A stretch of DNA of 64,000 nt. Origin: Chryseobacterium herbae (GTDB lineage Bacteria > Bacteroidota > Bacteroidia > Flavobacteriales > Weeksellaceae). The position numbers were made by a program, and so were the translations under genes. How positions within the stretch are numbered: the first letter of the stretch is position 1; each line of letters begins with the position of its first letter. Shown here piece by piece: positions 52,105-60,583 of the stretch. Below the pieces are notes generated by a model, which saw only the letters and a list, made by a program, of their open reading frames with translations, was not told where the DNA came from and made no database searches. The stretch covers positions 62,001-126,000 of the forward strand of contig NZ_JAOAMU010000002.1 in assembly GCF_025154075.1 (NCBI RefSeq), given 5' to 3'.

Positions 52105-53634
52105 ATGAGCACAATTACAGAACCGAAATCAGAAACTGCATTACAGTGGCCTGAATTCAAAAACAAATATGATAATTATATTGACGGTAAATTTACACCG
52201 CCGGTTAACGGACAGTATTTCAATGTAGTTTCACCGGTTAACGGGAAAAATTTCACCCAGGTCGCACATTCTTCAAAAGAAGATTTGGAGCTGGCTGTGA
52301 ATGCCGCACACAAGGCATTTCAAACCTGGAAAAATACATCCTCTACAGAAAGAAGTATCATCCTGAATAAAATTGCAGACAGAATCGAGCAGAATCTAGA
52401 ACAACTTGCCATCGTTGAAACCATCGATAACGGAAAGGCTGTAAGAGAAACATTAGCTGCCGATTTACCCCTTGCCATAGACCATTTCAGGTATTTTGCT
52501 TCCGTAGTGCGTGCAGAAGAAGGTTCTCACAACGAGCTCGATAAAGATACCGTTTCCCTTATTGTTCACGAACCGCTTGGAGTAATTGCACAGATCATCC
52601 CTTGGAATTTTCCAATTTTGATGGCGGTATGGAAGTTGGCTCCGGCTTTAGCAGCAGGAAATTGCGTAGTACTGAAACCTGCAGAAAGTACTCCGGTTTC
52701 TATCATGGTTTTAATGGAAATCATCGGAGATCTTTTACCTGCTGGTGTTATTAATATCGTTAATGGCTTCGGAGCAGAACTGGGAAGAGCTTTGGTAACC
52801 AATCCTAAAGTATCAAAAGCAGCATTCACAGGTTCTACCGCTACAGGACGCCTTGTGATGCAGTATGCTACAGAAAATATCATTCCGGTAACCCTTGAGT
52901 TAGGTGGGAAATCTCCAAACGTTTTCTTCAGCTCCGTAATGGATGCAGATGATGCATTCCTGGATAAAGCGATCGAAGGAGCCGTGTTTTTTGCCCTTAA
53001 TCAGGGAGAAATCTGTACATGTCCTTCAAGGCTGTTGGTTCAGGAAGATATTGCAGATGCATTCATTGAAAAAGTAATTGAAAGGGTAAAAGCCATCAAA
53101 GTGGGAAATCCATTGGATAAAACGGTGATGATGGGTGCTCAGGCTTCCCAGATTCAGAAAGATAAAATCCTTTCCTACATCCAGCTTGGAAAAGAAGAAG
53201 GGGCTGAGGTTCTTGTAGGCGGAGAAGTAAATAACGTCGGAGATGACCTTGAGGACGGATTCTATATCCAGCCGACTATTTTCAAAGGTAACAACAGAAT
53301 GAGAATCTTTCAGGAAGAGATCTTCGGACCTGTGTTGGCATTCACGACTTTCAAAGATGAGGAAGAAGCTATAAAAATTGCCAATGATACCATCTATGGA
53401 CTTGGAGCGGGAGTTTGGACCAGAGATGCACACCAGTTATACAATGTTCCACGTCAGATTCAGGCGGGAAGAGTTTGGGTGAATCAGTACCACTCATATC
53501 CTGCAGGAGCTCCTTTCGGAGGATATAAGCAGTCGGGAATTGGTAGAGAAAACCACAAAATGATGCTTGACCACTACCGTCAGACCAAAAACATGCTGAT
53601 CTCCTACAACAAGAACAAATTAGGTTTCTTTTAA
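52105..53634 (+). CDS. Aldehyde dehydrogenase (NAD(P)-dependent, ExaC/AldB-like)
   Basis: A 509-residue cytoplasmic enzyme that oxidises aldehydes to acids. IIPWNFPILMAVWKLAPALA and AFTGSTATGRLV bind the dinucleotide. TLELGGKSPN holds the general-base Glu and NQGEICTCPSR the nucleophilic Cys. The C-terminal AGAPFGGYKQSGIGRE is intact. Length and wording fit acetaldehyde/chloroacetaldehyde dehydrogenases of the ExaC-AldB branch, whose genes commonly neighbour a DUF779 gene, as found here at 54380. Divergent AraC gene is the probable regulator. Confidence 0.95.
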   Translation: MSTITEPKSETALQWPEFKNKYDNYIDGKFTPPVNGQYFNVVSPVNGKNFTQVAHSSKEDLELAVNAAHKAFQTWKNTSSTERSIILNKIADRIEQNLEQLAIVETIDNGKAVRETLAADLPLAIDHFRYFASVVRAEEGSHNELDKDTVSLIVHEPLGVIAQIIPWNFPILMAVWKLAPALAAGNCVVLKPAESTPVSIMVLMEIIGDLLPAGVINIVNGFGAELGRALVTNPKVSKAAFTGSTATGRLVMQYATENIIPVTLELGGKSPNVFFSSVMDADDAFLDKAIEGAVFFALNQGEICTCPSRLLVQEDIADAFIEKVIERVKAIKVGNPLDKTVMMGAQASQIQKDKILSYIQLGKEEGAEVLVGGEVNNVGDDLEDGFYIQPTIFKGNNRMRIFQEEIFGPVLAFTTFKDEEEAIKIANDTIYGLGAGVWTRDAHQLYNVPRQIQAGRVWVNQYHSYPAGAPFGGYKQSGIGRENHKMMLDHYRQTKNMLISYNKNKLGFF

Positions 53635-53647
53635 TTTTTAAATATTA

Positions 53648-53810
53648 GGGCGTGCCCGTTTGCCCCGGCTCTGCCGGGGCAAAACGGTCGGGCTATTCCA
53701 GGGCTTCACTGCGTTTCGGTGCTCCATTTCATTCCGCACCGGCTCGTTCCTCGCCGCCCTTCCTATCCCTCACGCGAAAAGACGTCCTTACCGGAAATAT
53801 TTCGGGTAAG
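53648..53810. repeat. GC-rich structured intergenic element
   Basis: Right after the dehydrogenase stop, base composition changes sharply to GC-rich. Hairpins in order: GGGC-GT-GCCC, a long one from CGTTTGCCCCGGC and GCCGGGGCAAAACG, GGTGC and GCACC around a 13-base loop, and CTTACC..GGGTAAG at 53787-53810. The frame GGGCGTGCCC .. GGTCGGGCTATTCC .. CTATCCCTCACGC recalls, from memory, a recurrent intergenic element of Flavobacteriia. It may be a mobile repeat, a terminator or a structured RNA. A 62-codon ORF across it is not credible as a gene. Confidence 0.65.
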
Positions 53811-53846
53811 CAGGAATTCTGTTACCGTGATAGAAAGTAAAGTTTT

Positions 53847-54188
53847 AATGTGAAAAGTCAATTTTGCTTCGCAAGTGAAAAGTGAATGATAGACTGGTAG
53901 TAGATTCACAATTGACAATTCACCATTCGCAAAAACTTCAATGTGAAAAGTCAATTTTGCTACGCAAGTCAATAGTCAATGATGATGAGCCAGTAAAATT
54001 CACCATTGACAATTTACCATTCACAAAACTTCAATGTGAATTGTCAATTTTGCTACGCAAGTGAAAAGTCAATGATAGACTGATAGTAGATTCACCATTG
54101 ACAATTCACCATTCGCAAAAACTTCAATGTGAAAAGTCAATTTTGCCATGCAAGTCAATAGTCAATTTACCATTGACCATTCACAATG
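53847..54188. repeat. Tandem array of a 93-bp palindromic unit (TTTGCTTCGCAA family)
   Basis: Units start at 53847, 53940, 54033 and 54126, an exact 93-bp period; three are complete and the fourth is cut at about 63 bp. Each opens with AATGTGAAAAGTCAATTTTG, the hairpin core (GCTTCGC or GCTACGC) and CAAGT, and closes with TTGACAATTCACCATTC and a short A-rich tail. The words are those of the single elements at 211, 33866, 59184 and 61789. Frames are interrupted, so it is not coding. Confidence 0.93.
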
Positions 54189-54254
54189 ATATTATTGCAT
54201 ACCTCAGAATAACAGCAGTATACAATTTTATCGCAGATAAAATTTTTGCGCCTT

Positions 54255-54302
54255 AAAACAGAATGAAAATAAAAAACTTTAGCGCCTTTGCGTTAAAAAA
54301 CA
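54255..54302. repeat. Possible small dispersed repeat
   Basis: GCGCCTTAAAAC and AGCGCCTTTGCGTTAAAAAA lie 25 bp apart and resemble each other. From memory, such CTTTGCG-TTAAAAA words recur between genes in Flavobacteriia. The rest of 54189-54379 holds nothing I recognise; no perfect promoter for the next gene is seen. Confidence 0.35.
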
Positions 54303-54379
54303 TACAGGCAGTAGAAAACAAATATTAATCAAAATCTTCGTATCTTAATACAAACAAACCTGTTTAATTAAAAGAAAAA

Positions 54380-54763
54380 ATGGAAACCACAATATCCCGA
54401 TTATCAGCAACAGAAAAAGCACTTGATGTCATTTATCAACTGGAAGATAAATATGGTGCATTGATGTTTTACCAGGCAGGTGGATGCTGTGAAGGTACCC
54501 AACCGCAATGCTTCGAGAAAGGCGGATTTTTTCCCCGGATGAATGATGCCATGATTGGTACCATCAACGGCTATGAATTCTGGATAGATCGCGATTTATT
54601 CGAATACTGGAAATATTCTCACTTTACACTGGATGTTACAGATGGTTTCGGACCGGGAGGATTTTCTCTGGAAACTCCACTAGGCAAAACATTCAAGGTC
54701 AATTACAGGCTCTTCACCAAAGAAGAATATGAAAACCTGGAACCTGTACAACGTAGCGAGTAA
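54380..54763 (+). CDS. DUF779 protein, partner of aldehyde dehydrogenase
   Basis: A 127-residue soluble protein with the DUF779 pattern: LMFYQAGGCCEGTQPQCF (paired cysteines), GTINGYEFWIDRDLFEYWK and TLDVTDGFGPGGFSLETPLG. The family is found beside ExaC-type aldehyde dehydrogenases and may help their redox or metal state; the activity is unknown. Here about 745 bp of repeats separate it from the dehydrogenase, so the original operon may have been split by repeat insertion. Confidence 0.9.
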   Translation: METTISRLSATEKALDVIYQLEDKYGALMFYQAGGCCEGTQPQCFEKGGFFPRMNDAMIGTINGYEFWIDRDLFEYWKYSHFTLDVTDGFGPGGFSLETPLGKTFKVNYRLFTKEEYENLEPVQRSE

Positions 54764-54804
54764 ACAAACACAATCAGCATGATGCGTTTGATCTGCAGAA
54801 AATA

Positions 54805-54955
54805 ATAAAAATTAAATCATTAAAGATTTTTAAGCTTTTAAGAATATTAAAGTTGAACTTATCTTTTAGGAGATACAGCTAAAAAAAATCATTTGATTTT
54901 CCTTAACTTTCCTTATCAACTTCATTGATCTTAATGGTTAAAGCAACGGTTTAAA
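54805..54955 (+). repeat. ~140-bp interspersed repeat, diverged copy C
   Basis: Same order of blocks as copies A and B (TTTTAAGAATATTAA, GTTGAACTT, AAATCATTTGATTTTCCTTA, TTCATTGATCTTAATG) but with more substitutions and small gaps. It lies between the DUF779 gene and the 3' end of the symporter gene. Confidence 0.75.
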
Positions 54956-54976
54956 ATAGCAATTCGTCGATAATTG

Positions 54977-56176
54977 TCAGACTTTTACAAACCGGTTCAC
55001 AAACATTGCTGCCACAATATCTCCTACAGCATTCAGAACAGTGGCCAGCGGATCTACCAGCGTTCCTATGATCATCACTGCCGGAATAGCTTCCTGTGGT
55101 AATTTATAGACCGAAATCATCAGCATCTCACCAATATATCCACCGTTTGGAATTCCACCGGCTACAATGCTTACAAACACTGTGATTCCCAGGGCAAGCA
55201 GTAAATTGGCCGGATCAAAAAAGTCTTTTCCAATAATCAGAAAAGCGACATATATCTTGATAATAGAGGACATGGAAGATCCGTTCTTATGCAATGTAGT
55301 TCCGATAGGGATCACCAGATTCGCAATGGAATTCGGAATACCAATCTTCGACGCAGCCTGAAGATTTGCCGGCATCGTAGCAAAGCTGCTACAGGTACTC
55401 AGAGCAGTTAGAGTAGGATAGACTGCATTCTTCCAGAAACTTTTAATCCCCTTTTGTCCGTCTGCCATAAAAGCATACAGTGAAAAGAAGACAAAGAAAT
55501 AAATGATTCCCGCGATATAATAAAGTCCTAATGGTTTAGCATAAAATCCAAAAAGCTGAGGTCCCAATGTTGCCACCTGATAAGCAAAATAAGCCCCAAG
55601 ACCAATAGGAGCAAGCTTCATAATCAATAAAAGAAGTTCCTTCATAACCTCATATCCGGAAGAAATAAAAAGCCTGAATGGCTGACCTTTTTCTCCAGAC
55701 TTTCTGGCTGCAAATCCAGTCATAAAAGCGAAAATTAATAGAGCCAGCATATTTTGTCTTGAAAAAAGCTGAGTAAATTCTCCAACGGTGAAGAAACTTA
55801 CGATCCTGTTTCCCCAGCTGTCCTCACTGGCAGCTTCAGAAATCATTTCCGAACTACCGGAAACTCCCGAAACAGGAAATACATAAACGGCACAAATCGT
55901 GAAAACTGCCGCCGTCAAAATAAAAAACAGAAAAGTGAAGGACATCACCAGAATGATTTTTCCAAACTTAGACTGCTGTTCCAGAGAAGCAATAGAATTG
56001 GAAACGGCAAAAAATACCAACGGGACTACACTCACAAAAAGCAGGTTCAGGAAGATATCACCCAATGGTTTAATATATTCCACAATACCCGGCGCAGTAA
56101 TGCCTATAATGCTTCCTGCAACAATTCCTAAAAGTAAAAGTATAATTCCTGAGTAGTTATTCAGTACCTCTTTCAT
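54977..56176 (-). CDS. Dicarboxylate/amino acid:cation symporter (SDF/GltP family)
   Basis: A 399-residue inner-membrane transporter with about eight helices and re-entrant hairpins. SDF landmarks are NLLFVSVVPLVFFAVSNSIA (~43-62), the serine-rich TALSTCSSFATMPANL (hairpin 1), TTLHKNGSS and the C-terminal GTLVDPLATVLNAVGD in place of the NMDGT-to-D-N motifs of GltP. Such proteins carry C4-dicarboxylates, glutamate, aspartate or serine/threonine with Na+ or H+. The substrate-binding loop differs from classical GltP, so the substrate is open. Confidence 0.9.
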   Translation of the reverse strand: MKEVLNNYSGIILLLLGIVAGSIIGITAPGIVEYIKPLGDIFLNLLFVSVVPLVFFAVSNSIASLEQQSKFGKIILVMSFTFLFFILTAAVFTICAVYVFPVSGVSGSSEMISEAASEDSWGNRIVSFFTVGEFTQLFSRQNMLALLIFAFMTGFAARKSGEKGQPFRLFISSGYEVMKELLLLIMKLAPIGLGAYFAYQVATLGPQLFGFYAKPLGLYYIAGIIYFFVFFSLYAFMADGQKGIKSFWKNAVYPTLTALSTCSSFATMPANLQAASKIGIPNSIANLVIPIGTTLHKNGSSMSSIIKIYVAFLIIGKDFFDPANLLLALGITVFVSIVAGGIPNGGYIGEMLMISVYKLPQEAIPAVMIIGTLVDPLATVLNAVGDIVAAMFVNRFVKV

Positions 56177-56190
56177 TCAACGCTTTTTAT

Positions 56191-56198
56191 CAAAGATA
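56191..56198 (-). promoter_or_regulatory. -7 element of the symporter gene
   Basis: On the minus strand TATCTTTG, a perfect TAnnTTTG, lies 14 bp before the start codon. The leader would be very short. Confidence 0.55.
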
Positions 56199-56245
56199 GG
56201 TTTATTTTTAACATTGTCTTATATAATTTTCAGGCGCAAATTTCA

Positions 56246-56253
56246 TAAATTTG
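56246..56253 (+). promoter_or_regulatory. -7 element of the cbpA-like gene
   Basis: TAAATTTG, perfect TAnnTTTG, lies 16 bp before the ATG at 56270. It is divergent to the symporter promoter, the two being about 50 bp apart. No -33 TTG in range. Confidence 0.55.
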
Positions 56254-56269
56254 AGTAAATATCGTTTCT

Positions 56270-57187
56270 ATGGCTTATATAGATTACTATAAAATTTTAG
56301 GCGTAGATAAAAGCGCAACACAGGATGACATCAAAAAATCTTACCGAAAAATGGCGAGAAAGCTTCATCCTGATCTCAATCCGGACGACAAAGAATCCGA
56401 GAAAAAATTCAAGGAGCTGAATGAAGCCAATGAAGTGCTCAGTAATCCAGAAAACCGTGCCAAGTACGACAAATACGGAGAAAACTGGAAACATGGTGAA
56501 GAATATGAAAAGGCTCAACAACAGCAAAAGCAGTACCAGCAGCAGAATTACGGCGGTGGTGGCGGATTTTCCGGTGCGGATTTTGGCGAAGGTGAAGATT
56601 TTTCAGATTTTTTCCAGGGTATGTTTGGTGGTGCAGGTAGCGGTTTTGGAAAGAATTCAAGAGGAAGTTCTTCCGGGAAATTCAAAGGGCAGGATGTCAA
56701 TGCTGAACTGAATCTAAACTTGAAAAATGCTGCGCAGACTCATCCGCAGACTTTTGAGATCAATGGTAAGAAAGTGAGAATTACGATTCCTGCGGGTGTA
56801 TACGATGGCCAGCAGATCAAACTGAAAGGTCATGGAAGCCCCGGATTTAATGGAGGCCCCAATGGAGATCTGTACATCACATTCAACATTCCGGTAGATC
56901 CTGATTTTGAAAGAATCGGGGATGATCTGAAAACGAAAGTGTCCATTGATCTGTATACTGCACTTTTAGGAGGCGACGTAAAAGTGAATACATTGGACGG
57001 AAGTGTTAACCTTAAAGTAAAACCTGAAACACAGAGTGGAACAACGGTGAGGTTAAAAGGAAAAGGCTTTCCGGTGTATAAAAAAGAGGGACAGTCTGGA
57101 GATCTTTTCGTGACTTATGAGGTAAAGCTGCCAACGGATCTTACAGACCAGCAGAAAGAACTTTTTGAACAACTTAAAAATTCCTAA
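56270..57187 (+). CDS. cbpA: DnaJ-like co-chaperone without zinc finger (CbpA type)
   Basis: A 305-residue J-protein. The J domain (1-~70) has [20 protein letters not shown] and the HPD tripeptide in [11 protein letters not shown] Gln-rich then Gly-rich linker (~85-145) follows, then two substrate-binding beta domains with [21 protein letters not shown] and [20 protein letters not shown]. The CxxCxGxG zinc region of DnaJ is missing, so it belongs to the CbpA class that stimulates DnaK. The modulator gene follows after 3 bp. Confidence 0.93.
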   Translation: MAYIDYYKILGVDKSATQDDIKKSYRKMARKLHPDLNPDDKESEKKFKELNEANEVLSNPENRAKYDKYGENWKHGEEYEKAQQQQKQYQQQNYGGGGGFSGADFGEGEDFSDFFQGMFGGAGSGFGKNSRGSSSGKFKGQDVNAELNLNLKNAAQTHPQTFEINGKKVRITIPAGVYDGQQIKLKGHGSPGFNGGPNGDLYITFNIPVDPDFERIGDDLKTKVSIDLYTALLGGDVKVNTLDGSVNLKVKPETQSGTTVRLKGKGFPVYKKEGQSGDLFVTYEVKLPTDLTDQQKELFEQLKNS

Positions 57188-57190
57188 GCC

Positions 57191-57493
57191 ATGAGTGAAA
57201 GAATATCGCGAGAAGAACTCGTAAAAATATACAATATAGAGATCACTTTTTTTGATGAACTGGTGGACGTTGGTTTACTGAACGTAGAAATGGAGAATGA
57301 AATCCGGTATTTATTATACGAAGATCTGCCTGTTTTCGAAAGATTTACCAACTGGCATTACGATCTGGAAATCAATCTTCCCGGGTTGGAAGTCATCAGT
57401 GATATGCTCCGGAAAATGGAGGATTTAAAACGCAGAAACCGTGATCTGATGAATAAACTTTCTGCAATAAATGATCAATATGAAGATATTTAA
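57191..57493 (+). CDS. cbpM: Chaperone modulator CbpM-like protein
   Basis: A 100-residue MerR-like helical protein: ISREELVKIYNIEITFFDEL, YLLYEDLPVFERF and LEINLPGLEVISDMLRKMED. The order matches CbpM, which binds the J domain of CbpA and blocks its action on DnaK. It starts 3 bp after the cbpA stop, an arrangement common to this pair. Confidence 0.88.
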   Translation: MSERISREELVKIYNIEITFFDELVDVGLLNVEMENEIRYLLYEDLPVFERFTNWHYDLEINLPGLEVISDMLRKMEDLKRRNRDLMNKLSAINDQYEDI

Positions 57494-57495
57494 TT

Positions 57496-57503
57496 TAGTT
57501 TTG
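57496..57503 (+). promoter_or_regulatory. -7 element of the YcxB-like gene
   Basis: TAGTTTTG, perfect TAnnTTTG, directly behind the cbpM stop and 34 bp before the next ATG, so the following gene can be expressed on its own. Confidence 0.55.
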
Positions 57504-57537
57504 TACATCTTTAAAACAAACTAAATATTTCTAAAAA

Positions 57538-58065
57538 ATGAATGGAGAGAAAGTCATTAAATTAAATGTAAACAGAAAGGATTTTGAAGAAATTTATTTC
57601 AGTGGTAACCAGGGAAGTTTATTTTTTTCACAGACAACCAAAGGAAAAACGGTTACTACTGTAGTTGTAGGATTAATTCTATTGATTTTATTCTTTTTTA
57701 AAGGGGATCTAAGCAAAGAAAAGTTTGGGATCCTTTATTTTGTCAGCTTTTTATTTCTGCTGTGTACGGTGTATCTTTCTTTGAGCATCAATAAAGTTTC
57801 CCGTTGGAAAAAAGAAGTGAACAGGTATTTAAAGTCTCTGGAGGATTCTGAAATTTATGAGATCAGATTTAATGATGAAATTTTTAATGTGAATCTTAAT
57901 CATCAGGAAGAGTTGAGTAAATGGGAAGATTTTAAGTACTTTGACGTCAATGATGAATTTCTTTCTTTAGAAGGAAAGTTCAATTATATGTTTCCAAAGA
58001 AATCCATGAGTAAAGCAGATTACGATACGCTCAAACAGGTAGCAAAGAAAAATATCAAACAATAA
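57538..58065 (+). CDS. YcxB-like membrane protein
   Basis: A 175-residue protein with two central membrane helices (~39-56 and ~63-83) and soluble ends. The C-terminal EIYEIRFNDEIFNVNLNHQE, WEDFKYFDVNDEFLSLEG and MFPKKSMSKADYDTLKQ fit the YcxB-like domain. Function unknown. It is bounded by its own -7 element and a strong terminator. Confidence 0.78.
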   Translation: MNGEKVIKLNVNRKDFEEIYFSGNQGSLFFSQTTKGKTVTTVVVGLILLILFFFKGDLSKEKFGILYFVSFLFLLCTVYLSLSINKVSRWKKEVNRYLKSLEDSEIYEIRFNDEIFNVNLNHQEELSKWEDFKYFDVNDEFLSLEGKFNYMFPKKSMSKADYDTLKQVAKKNIKQ

Positions 58066-58066
58066 A

Positions 58067-58092
58067 AAAATCAGAGCAATTGCTCTGATTTT
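58067..58092. terminator. Bidirectional terminator
   Basis: AAAATCAGAGCAA and TTGCTCTGATTTT form a perfect palindrome with A and T tails on both sides. It serves the YcxB-like gene (plus) and the cystathionine synthase-like gene (minus). Confidence 0.85.
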
Positions 58093-58128
58093 CTATTTAT
58101 ATAAAAGAAATTTACCTTTTCGTTTTGA

Positions 58129-59112
58129 TTAATCTAACCAACCCATTTCTTTCATCCACTCATCATTGTAGATTTTTCCCACATATCTTGAACCGTGGTC
58201 ATGAAAAAGAACTACGATCACATCATCTTTCGTGAACTGGTCTTTCATCTGGATCAGAGAAGCGATCGCACTTCCTGCAGAATATCCACAGAAAATTCCC
58301 TCTTCCTTAGCCAGTTTTCTTGCATAGATAGCACCATCTTTATCCGTTACTTTTTCGAAATGATCAATAACAGACATATCGTAGTTTTCAGGAATAATAT
58401 CTTCCCCGATGCCTTCCGTAATGTATGTATAGGCATGATCATAATGAAGTTCACCCGTTTCATGGAATTCCTTCAGAATAGAACCATACGTATCAACACC
58501 GATTACTTTAATATTTGGATTTCTCTCCTTGAAGAATGTTCCGCAACCTGTCACTGTACCACCTGTTCCGGCACCTGCCACGAAATGGGTAAGCTTTCCT
58601 TCCGTCTGTTCCCATATTTCAGGAGCTGTAGATTCGTAGTGGGCAGTTCTGTTGGATAAGTTGTCATATTGGTTCACATACCATCCGTTTTCCGTTTCCT
58701 TAGCCAGTCTTTTAGACACTGAATAATAAGAACGCGGATCTGTAGGCTTCACATCGGTAGGGCAGACAATAACTTCTGCTCCTACAGCACGAAGGATATC
58801 ACATTTCTCCTTAGACTGCTTGGAATTGGTTACAAAAATACATTTGTAGCCTTTGATGATGGCTGCAAGCGCCAGTCCCATTCCCGTATTTCCTGAAGTT
58901 CCCTCAATAATGGTCCCTCCGGGCTTTAATCTGCCGTCTTTTTCGGCATCTTCTATCATTTTAAGAGCCATTCTGTCCTTTACAGAATTTCCTGGGTTGA
59001 ATGTCTCTACTTTGGCTAAAACTAAGGCAGGAAAGTCTTCTCCTAATACTTTGTTAAGTTTTACAAGAGGTGTATTCCCTATCGTTTCAAGAATATTTTT
59101 TGCGTATTTCAT
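58129..59112 (-). CDS. Cystathionine beta-synthase/cysteine synthase-like PLP enzyme
   Basis: A 327-residue fold-type II PLP enzyme. NPGNSVKDRMAL near 40 carries the Schiff-base lysine; EGTSGNTGMGLALAA binds substrate and AGAGTGGTVTGCGTFFKE binds the cofactor phosphate. The long insert with YDHAYTYITEGIGED and the HDHGSRYVGK end point to the cystathionine beta-synthase branch without C-terminal CBS domains, rather than CysK/CysM. It would form cystathionine from serine and homocysteine, or cysteine from O-acetylserine. A single gene, with no sulfur genes adjacent. Confidence 0.88.
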   Translation of the reverse strand: MKYAKNILETIGNTPLVKLNKVLGEDFPALVLAKVETFNPGNSVKDRMALKMIEDAEKDGRLKPGGTIIEGTSGNTGMGLALAAIIKGYKCIFVTNSKQSKEKCDILRAVGAEVIVCPTDVKPTDPRSYYSVSKRLAKETENGWYVNQYDNLSNRTAHYESTAPEIWEQTEGKLTHFVAGAGTGGTVTGCGTFFKERNPNIKVIGVDTYGSILKEFHETGELHYDHAYTYITEGIGEDIIPENYDMSVIDHFEKVTDKDGAIYARKLAKEEGIFCGYSAGSAIASLIQMKDQFTKDDVIVVLFHDHGSRYVGKIYNDEWMKEMGWLD

Positions 59113-59131
59113 AAATGTTTTATAAGCGGTG

Positions 59132-59139
59132 CAAAGATA
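59132..59139 (-). promoter_or_regulatory. -7 element of the cystathionine synthase-like gene
   Basis: On the minus strand TATCTTTG, a perfect TAnnTTTG, 19 bp before the start codon. Confidence 0.6.
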
Positions 59140-59183
59140 ATGCTTTAAAATTTAGTTGCGTAAATTAAAGATTATGATTGATA

Positions 59184-59345
59184 AAGTCAATGGTGAAAGG
59201 TTAATGGTGAATTTTGTTAACGAAGATCCTTTTGAATATCATTGTGAATGGTGAAAAGTCAATAGTGAATTTTTTAACGACAATAAAATTAATTACTGTC
59301 ATTCATCATTGACTATTCACAATTGACCATTGACAACTCATCATT
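59184..59345. repeat. Intergenic repeat (GTGAATGGTGAA family), copy 4
   Basis: Long imperfect inverted arrangement of AAGTCAATGGTGAA, ATTGTGAATGGTGAAAAGTC and CATTGACTATTCACAATTG. It shares its flank words with the TTTGCTTCGCAA family, but the hairpin core itself is degenerate (TTTTGTTAACGAAG). It fills the gap between two minus-strand genes. Confidence 0.75.
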
Positions 59346-59349
59346 CTTC

Positions 59350-60579
59350 CTAGTTGTACTTAATCGCCTTCACCGGAGAAATCTTACTAATCAGGTAACT
59401 CGGAATAATCAGAGCCAGCCCGGAAATAATAAGAATCCCTACTGAAATAGAAATAATGGCGACCGGATTTAAATCCACCGGAACCGTACTTACGTAGTAG
59501 TTTTCAGGATTAAGTTTAATAATACCGAAGAATTTCTGAAGTAAGATAAGGCCTAGACCGATGGCATTTCCGTACAGAAGTCCCGGGATCATAATGATCA
59601 GGGTATAGTTGATGAAAGTCGCTCGTATCTGTGAATTGCTGGCTCCAAGGGTTTTTAGAAGCCCGATTGAATTGGTCCTTTCGATGATCAAAATAAGAAG
59701 CACCATAATAATATTGATGACCACCACGATCAGCATAATAATGATGATCAGGGCGATATTGGTGTCAAAGATGCTTATCCAGTCATTGATTTGGGGAAAT
59801 TTTTCCGTTGCTTTTTCAGCATAGTTTTTATAGCCAATCAGTTTTTCAATTTCCGGGAAATCTTTGTCGATGTCATTGACGTTTTTAAAGAATATATCGA
59901 TGCCGCCTATTTCGTCCGGCTTCATTTCCTGAATTTTTCTTACATGATTGATTCCACCGATAACGAACTGTTCATCAATCATCTTGATGTCCGTTTTATA
60001 GATTCCTATAATTTTGAATTTACGGTAAATCGGTTTCTGGTCAGCCTTTGAAAATACGGTCACAATGCTGTCATTCACTTTAAGGTGAAGATCATTGGCG
60101 ATCTTCTGTGAAACTGTCACATCGTTATTAAATCCTTTCTCCGTTACTTTTGGAGTGGTTCCTGCTACCAGAAATTTTTTGAATCTCAGGCTGTCGAAAT
60201 CCTTTCCGATTCCTTTGAAAATAATCCCTGAAAAATTGTGCTCATTACGCATAATTCCGGTTACCGTAGCATATTTCTGAACGCTTTCTACATCCGGAAT
60301 TTCTTTGATCTTTTGAATATTTAATCCCTGATTGTCAAGAACCGAGGTGTTGTAAGAAGAATTGGATCTTGTAGACCGTACGGTAATGTGTCCGCTGAAA
60401 TCTGCCAGTCTCTCTTTGATGGCTTTCTTTGAACCGAAGCCTGTAGATACAGTAATCAGAGAAACAATGATCCCCAAAGCTACAGAAAGCCTGCCGATGA
60501 AGATGATAACTCTTGAAAGGTTATTTTTGTTATCTTTGGAAAACGCTATTTTTCTAGAAAAATATAAAGGAAATTTCAA
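59350..60579 (-). CDS. ABC transporter permease, LolC/LolE-FtsX type
   Basis: About 409 residues from a TTG at 60579, where the typical KFPLYFSRKIAFSKDN opening begins. A longer reading to 60648 would cover the likely promoter. One N-terminal helix (~22-47), a large periplasmic domain (~50-265) and three C-terminal helices (~270-385) form the MacB/FtsX topology. SISVGILIISGLALIIPSYL followed by SPVKAIKYN closes the chain. Such permeases extract lipoproteins from the inner membrane. No ATPase gene is next to it, as is usual in Bacteroidota. Confidence 0.88.
   Translation of the reverse strand: MKFPLYFSRKIAFSKDNKNNLSRVIIFIGRLSVALGIIVSLITVSTGFGSKKAIKERLADFSGHITVRSTRSNSSYNTSVLDNQGLNIQKIKEIPDVESVQKYATVTGIMRNEHNFSGIIFKGIGKDFDSLRFKKFLVAGTTPKVTEKGFNNDVTVSQKIANDLHLKVNDSIVTVFSKADQKPIYRKFKIIGIYKTDIKMIDEQFVIGGINHVRKIQEMKPDEIGGIDIFFKNVNDIDKDFPEIEKLIGYKNYAEKATEKFPQINDWISIFDTNIALIIIIMLIVVVINIIMVLLILIIERTNSIGLLKTLGASNSQIRATFINYTLIIMIPGLLYGNAIGLGLILLQKFFGIIKLNPENYYVSTVPVDLNPVAIISISVGILIISGLALIIPSYLISKISPVKAIKYN
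60531..60538 (+). promoter_or_regulatory. -7 element of the DUF1343 gene, inside the opposite gene
   Basis: TATCTTTG is perfect TAnnTTTG with a TTG 15 bp upstream (60513-60515). It lies 46 bp before the DUF1343 ATG and within the first codons of the permease gene on the other strand. Confidence 0.5.
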
Positions 60580-60583
60580 GCTT

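Noticed and set aside
53652..53840. 62-codon ORF in the GC-rich element
   Set aside because: The frame is open only because of base composition; hairpins explain the sequence better and there is no start context.
53847..54188. CRISPR array
   Set aside because: The repeat is 93 bp with no unique spacers between units and no cas genes are near; it is a plain tandem repeat.
60362..60583. N-terminal extension of the DUF1343 protein
   Set aside because: It would overlap the opposite permease gene by about 220 bp, precede a complete signal peptide, and start upstream of the likely -7 box.
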